A stretch of 13,346 bases of DNA from CAYVQU01 sp964453155 (GTDB taxonomy: Bacteria > Chloroflexota > Anaerolineae > Anaerolineales > UBA11858), in contig CAYVQU010000151.1 in assembly GCA_964453155.1 (NCBI GenBank), positions 1-13,346 of the forward strand, given 5' to 3'. Below the pieces are notes generated by a model. That model worked only from the letters and a program-made list of their open reading frames with translations, was not told the DNA's origin and made no database searches. Below, piece after piece: positions 12,434-13,346 of the stretch. Numbering within the stretch: the first letter of the stretch is position 1; every line of letters starts with the position of its first letter. The position numbers were made by a program, and so were the translations under genes.

Positions 12434-13346
12434 CTAGTACCCTGCTTCTAGATCGACTTTATTTGGTAATGGCTCCCCGCGGGCAGCTCTATTAAGCGCA
12501 GCGGCTAGGGCATTCATGCGGAGTTCATTGGTCTCACGAGTACCCCCGCCGCGGTGAGGGCTCATGACGAAGTTATCCAGTTCGTGGAAAGGGTAGTCGG
12601 CGGGCGGGGTGTGGATGCGGGATTCTTCGTCGGAGGGGTAGTTGTACCAGACATCGGCCCCGGCTGCCTGCAGGTGCCCGGATTGAAGCGCTTCGTAGAG
12701 GGCTTTTTGATCCACAATCGGGCCGCGGCCGACGTTGGTGAGGATGCCACCAGGGCGCATGAGGGCAATTTCATTTCCGCCGATCAATCCTTCGGTATCT
12801 GGGGTACCCGGCGCGGTGACCATCAGGATATCGATTTCGGGTAGCAATCGGTGTAGATCATCCAGACCGAAAACTTCAGCCACATCATCGGGCTTGGGAG
12901 TTCGTTGAATGCCAATTACTCGCATACCCATTGCTTTCAAGACACGGCCAACATGCTGCCCAATCGCCCCGTAGCCCAAGATCAGGGCCGTTTTCCCCTC
13001 AAGAGAAATGGAAGGATTAGCTTCGTAGCGCGGGGTCCAGTTGCCGGTACGCATGGATTGGTCCATGGGAACGATGAACTTAGCCGCGGCAAACAGCAAG
13101 GCCAACGCCATTTCGCCCGTCGCGCCGGCGTTGTGATGTAAATTATGAACCGAAATCAGGGGAAATTCGAGCATCAACTCGCGGGTTGAGACGGGGAGTC
13201 CAGCCCAAGGGATGATGACATGCTGCAATTGGGGGGCCTCTGCCACAAATTCCCGCGTGGGGACACCTTCGACCAGGACGTGATAATCGGTTGGATCAGG
13301 GAGATCAGATCCGACAGTGAGTTGAATAGCGGGGTCAAGTTGAGCT
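12434..13346 (-). CDS. D-2-hydroxyacid dehydrogenase family protein, partial (5' end outside window)
   Basis: The frame stays open to the window edge (upstream codons read AQLDPAIQLTVGSDLPDPTDY), so the in-frame GTG at 13246 is internal and the true start lies outside. It has the NAD-binding Rossmann loop LILGYGAIGQHVGRVL, then VTAPGTPDTEGLIG, the TNVGRGPIVD motif supplying the substrate-binding Arg, and the catalytic His in MSPHRGGGT. Members reduce 2-keto acids to D-2-hydroxy acids or the reverse. The Glu usually found in the DVFExEP block is replaced: DVWYNYPSDEE has Tyr there (codon 12638-12640). I have seen this DVWYxYP form in a subgroup of unassigned dehydrogenases. Substrate is unknown. 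The gene converges on the kinase with palindromic element copy 3 between. Confidence 0.88.
   Translation of the reverse strand, partial: AQLDPAIQLTVGSDLPDPTDYHVLVEGVPTREFVAEAPQLQHVIIPWAGLPVSTRELMLEFPLISVHNLHHNAGATGEMALALLFAAAKFIVPMDQSMRTGNWTPRYEANPSISLEGKTALILGYGAIGQHVGRVLKAMGMRVIGIQRTPKPDDVAEVFGLDDLHRLLPEIDILMVTAPGTPDTEGLIGGNEIALMRPGGILTNVGRGPIVDQKALYEALQSGHLQAAGADVWYNYPSDEESRIHTPPADYPFHELDNFVMSPHRGGGTRETNELRMNALAAALNRAARGEPLPNKVDLEAGY

Noticed and set aside
13244..13246. GTG at 13246 as start of the dehydrogenase
   Set aside because: The frame is open to the window edge and the upstream residues look like family N-terminal sequence, so the gene is cut by the window.

Overview
The window is a bacterial chromosomal segment with about twelve protein genes. 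Gene style suggests a Gram-negative-staining or monoderm environmental bacterium of the Chloroflexota (Anaerolineae-like) type. That is inference from protein style (bacillithiol genes, a Chloroflexota-like lipoprotein tail, Gly/Arg-rich secreted protein, palindromic intergenic repeats) and not from any marker gene. No rRNA, tRNA, CRISPR array, transposase or phage gene was seen.

Layout: (1) 149-964 (+) is a secreted protein with helical ALGIT..EL repeats and a Gly/Arg-rich tail, closed by a clear intrinsic terminator. (2) 1204-4363 (-) is a three-gene, 4-nt-overlapping operon: bshA, a divergent bshC-like gene carrying a zinc-ribbon-like cysteine cluster, and bshB1. This is a complete candidate bacillithiol pathway with an unusual last step. 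(3) After a ~470-bp regulatory gap comes a tocopherol-cyclase-like protein (4834-5811, +). (4) A TetR regulator (5900-6496), a stand-alone condensation-type (HHxxxDG) acyltransferase and a VOC-fold protein form a tight + strand cluster, preceded by a 23-bp palindrome and closed by a 20-bp perfect hairpin. (5) A tiny very hydrophobic membrane protein (8466-8675, -) diverges from a predicted lipoprotein (8877-9431, +). (6) An OmpR/PhoB-type response regulator and a PhoR-like sensor kinase (9634-12194, +) form a two-component system. (7) A D-2-hydroxyacid dehydrogenase (-, 12434 to beyond the window end) is truncated by the window edge.

The most unusual non-coding signal is a family of palindromic intergenic elements. 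Two copies (1060-1206 and 9429-9577) share terminal repeats of consensus TAACTSATGTTACGCA and nested internal stems. One base pair of the terminal stem differs between the copies in a compensatory way (C-G versus G-C). In both copies the outermost TAA is the in-frame stop codon of the abutting gene. A third relative (12275-12405) keeps the inner arms but not these ends. They look like non-autonomous mobile or REP-like elements that insert at gene ends, possibly with TA target duplication, and that can also act as RNA hairpins or terminators between genes.
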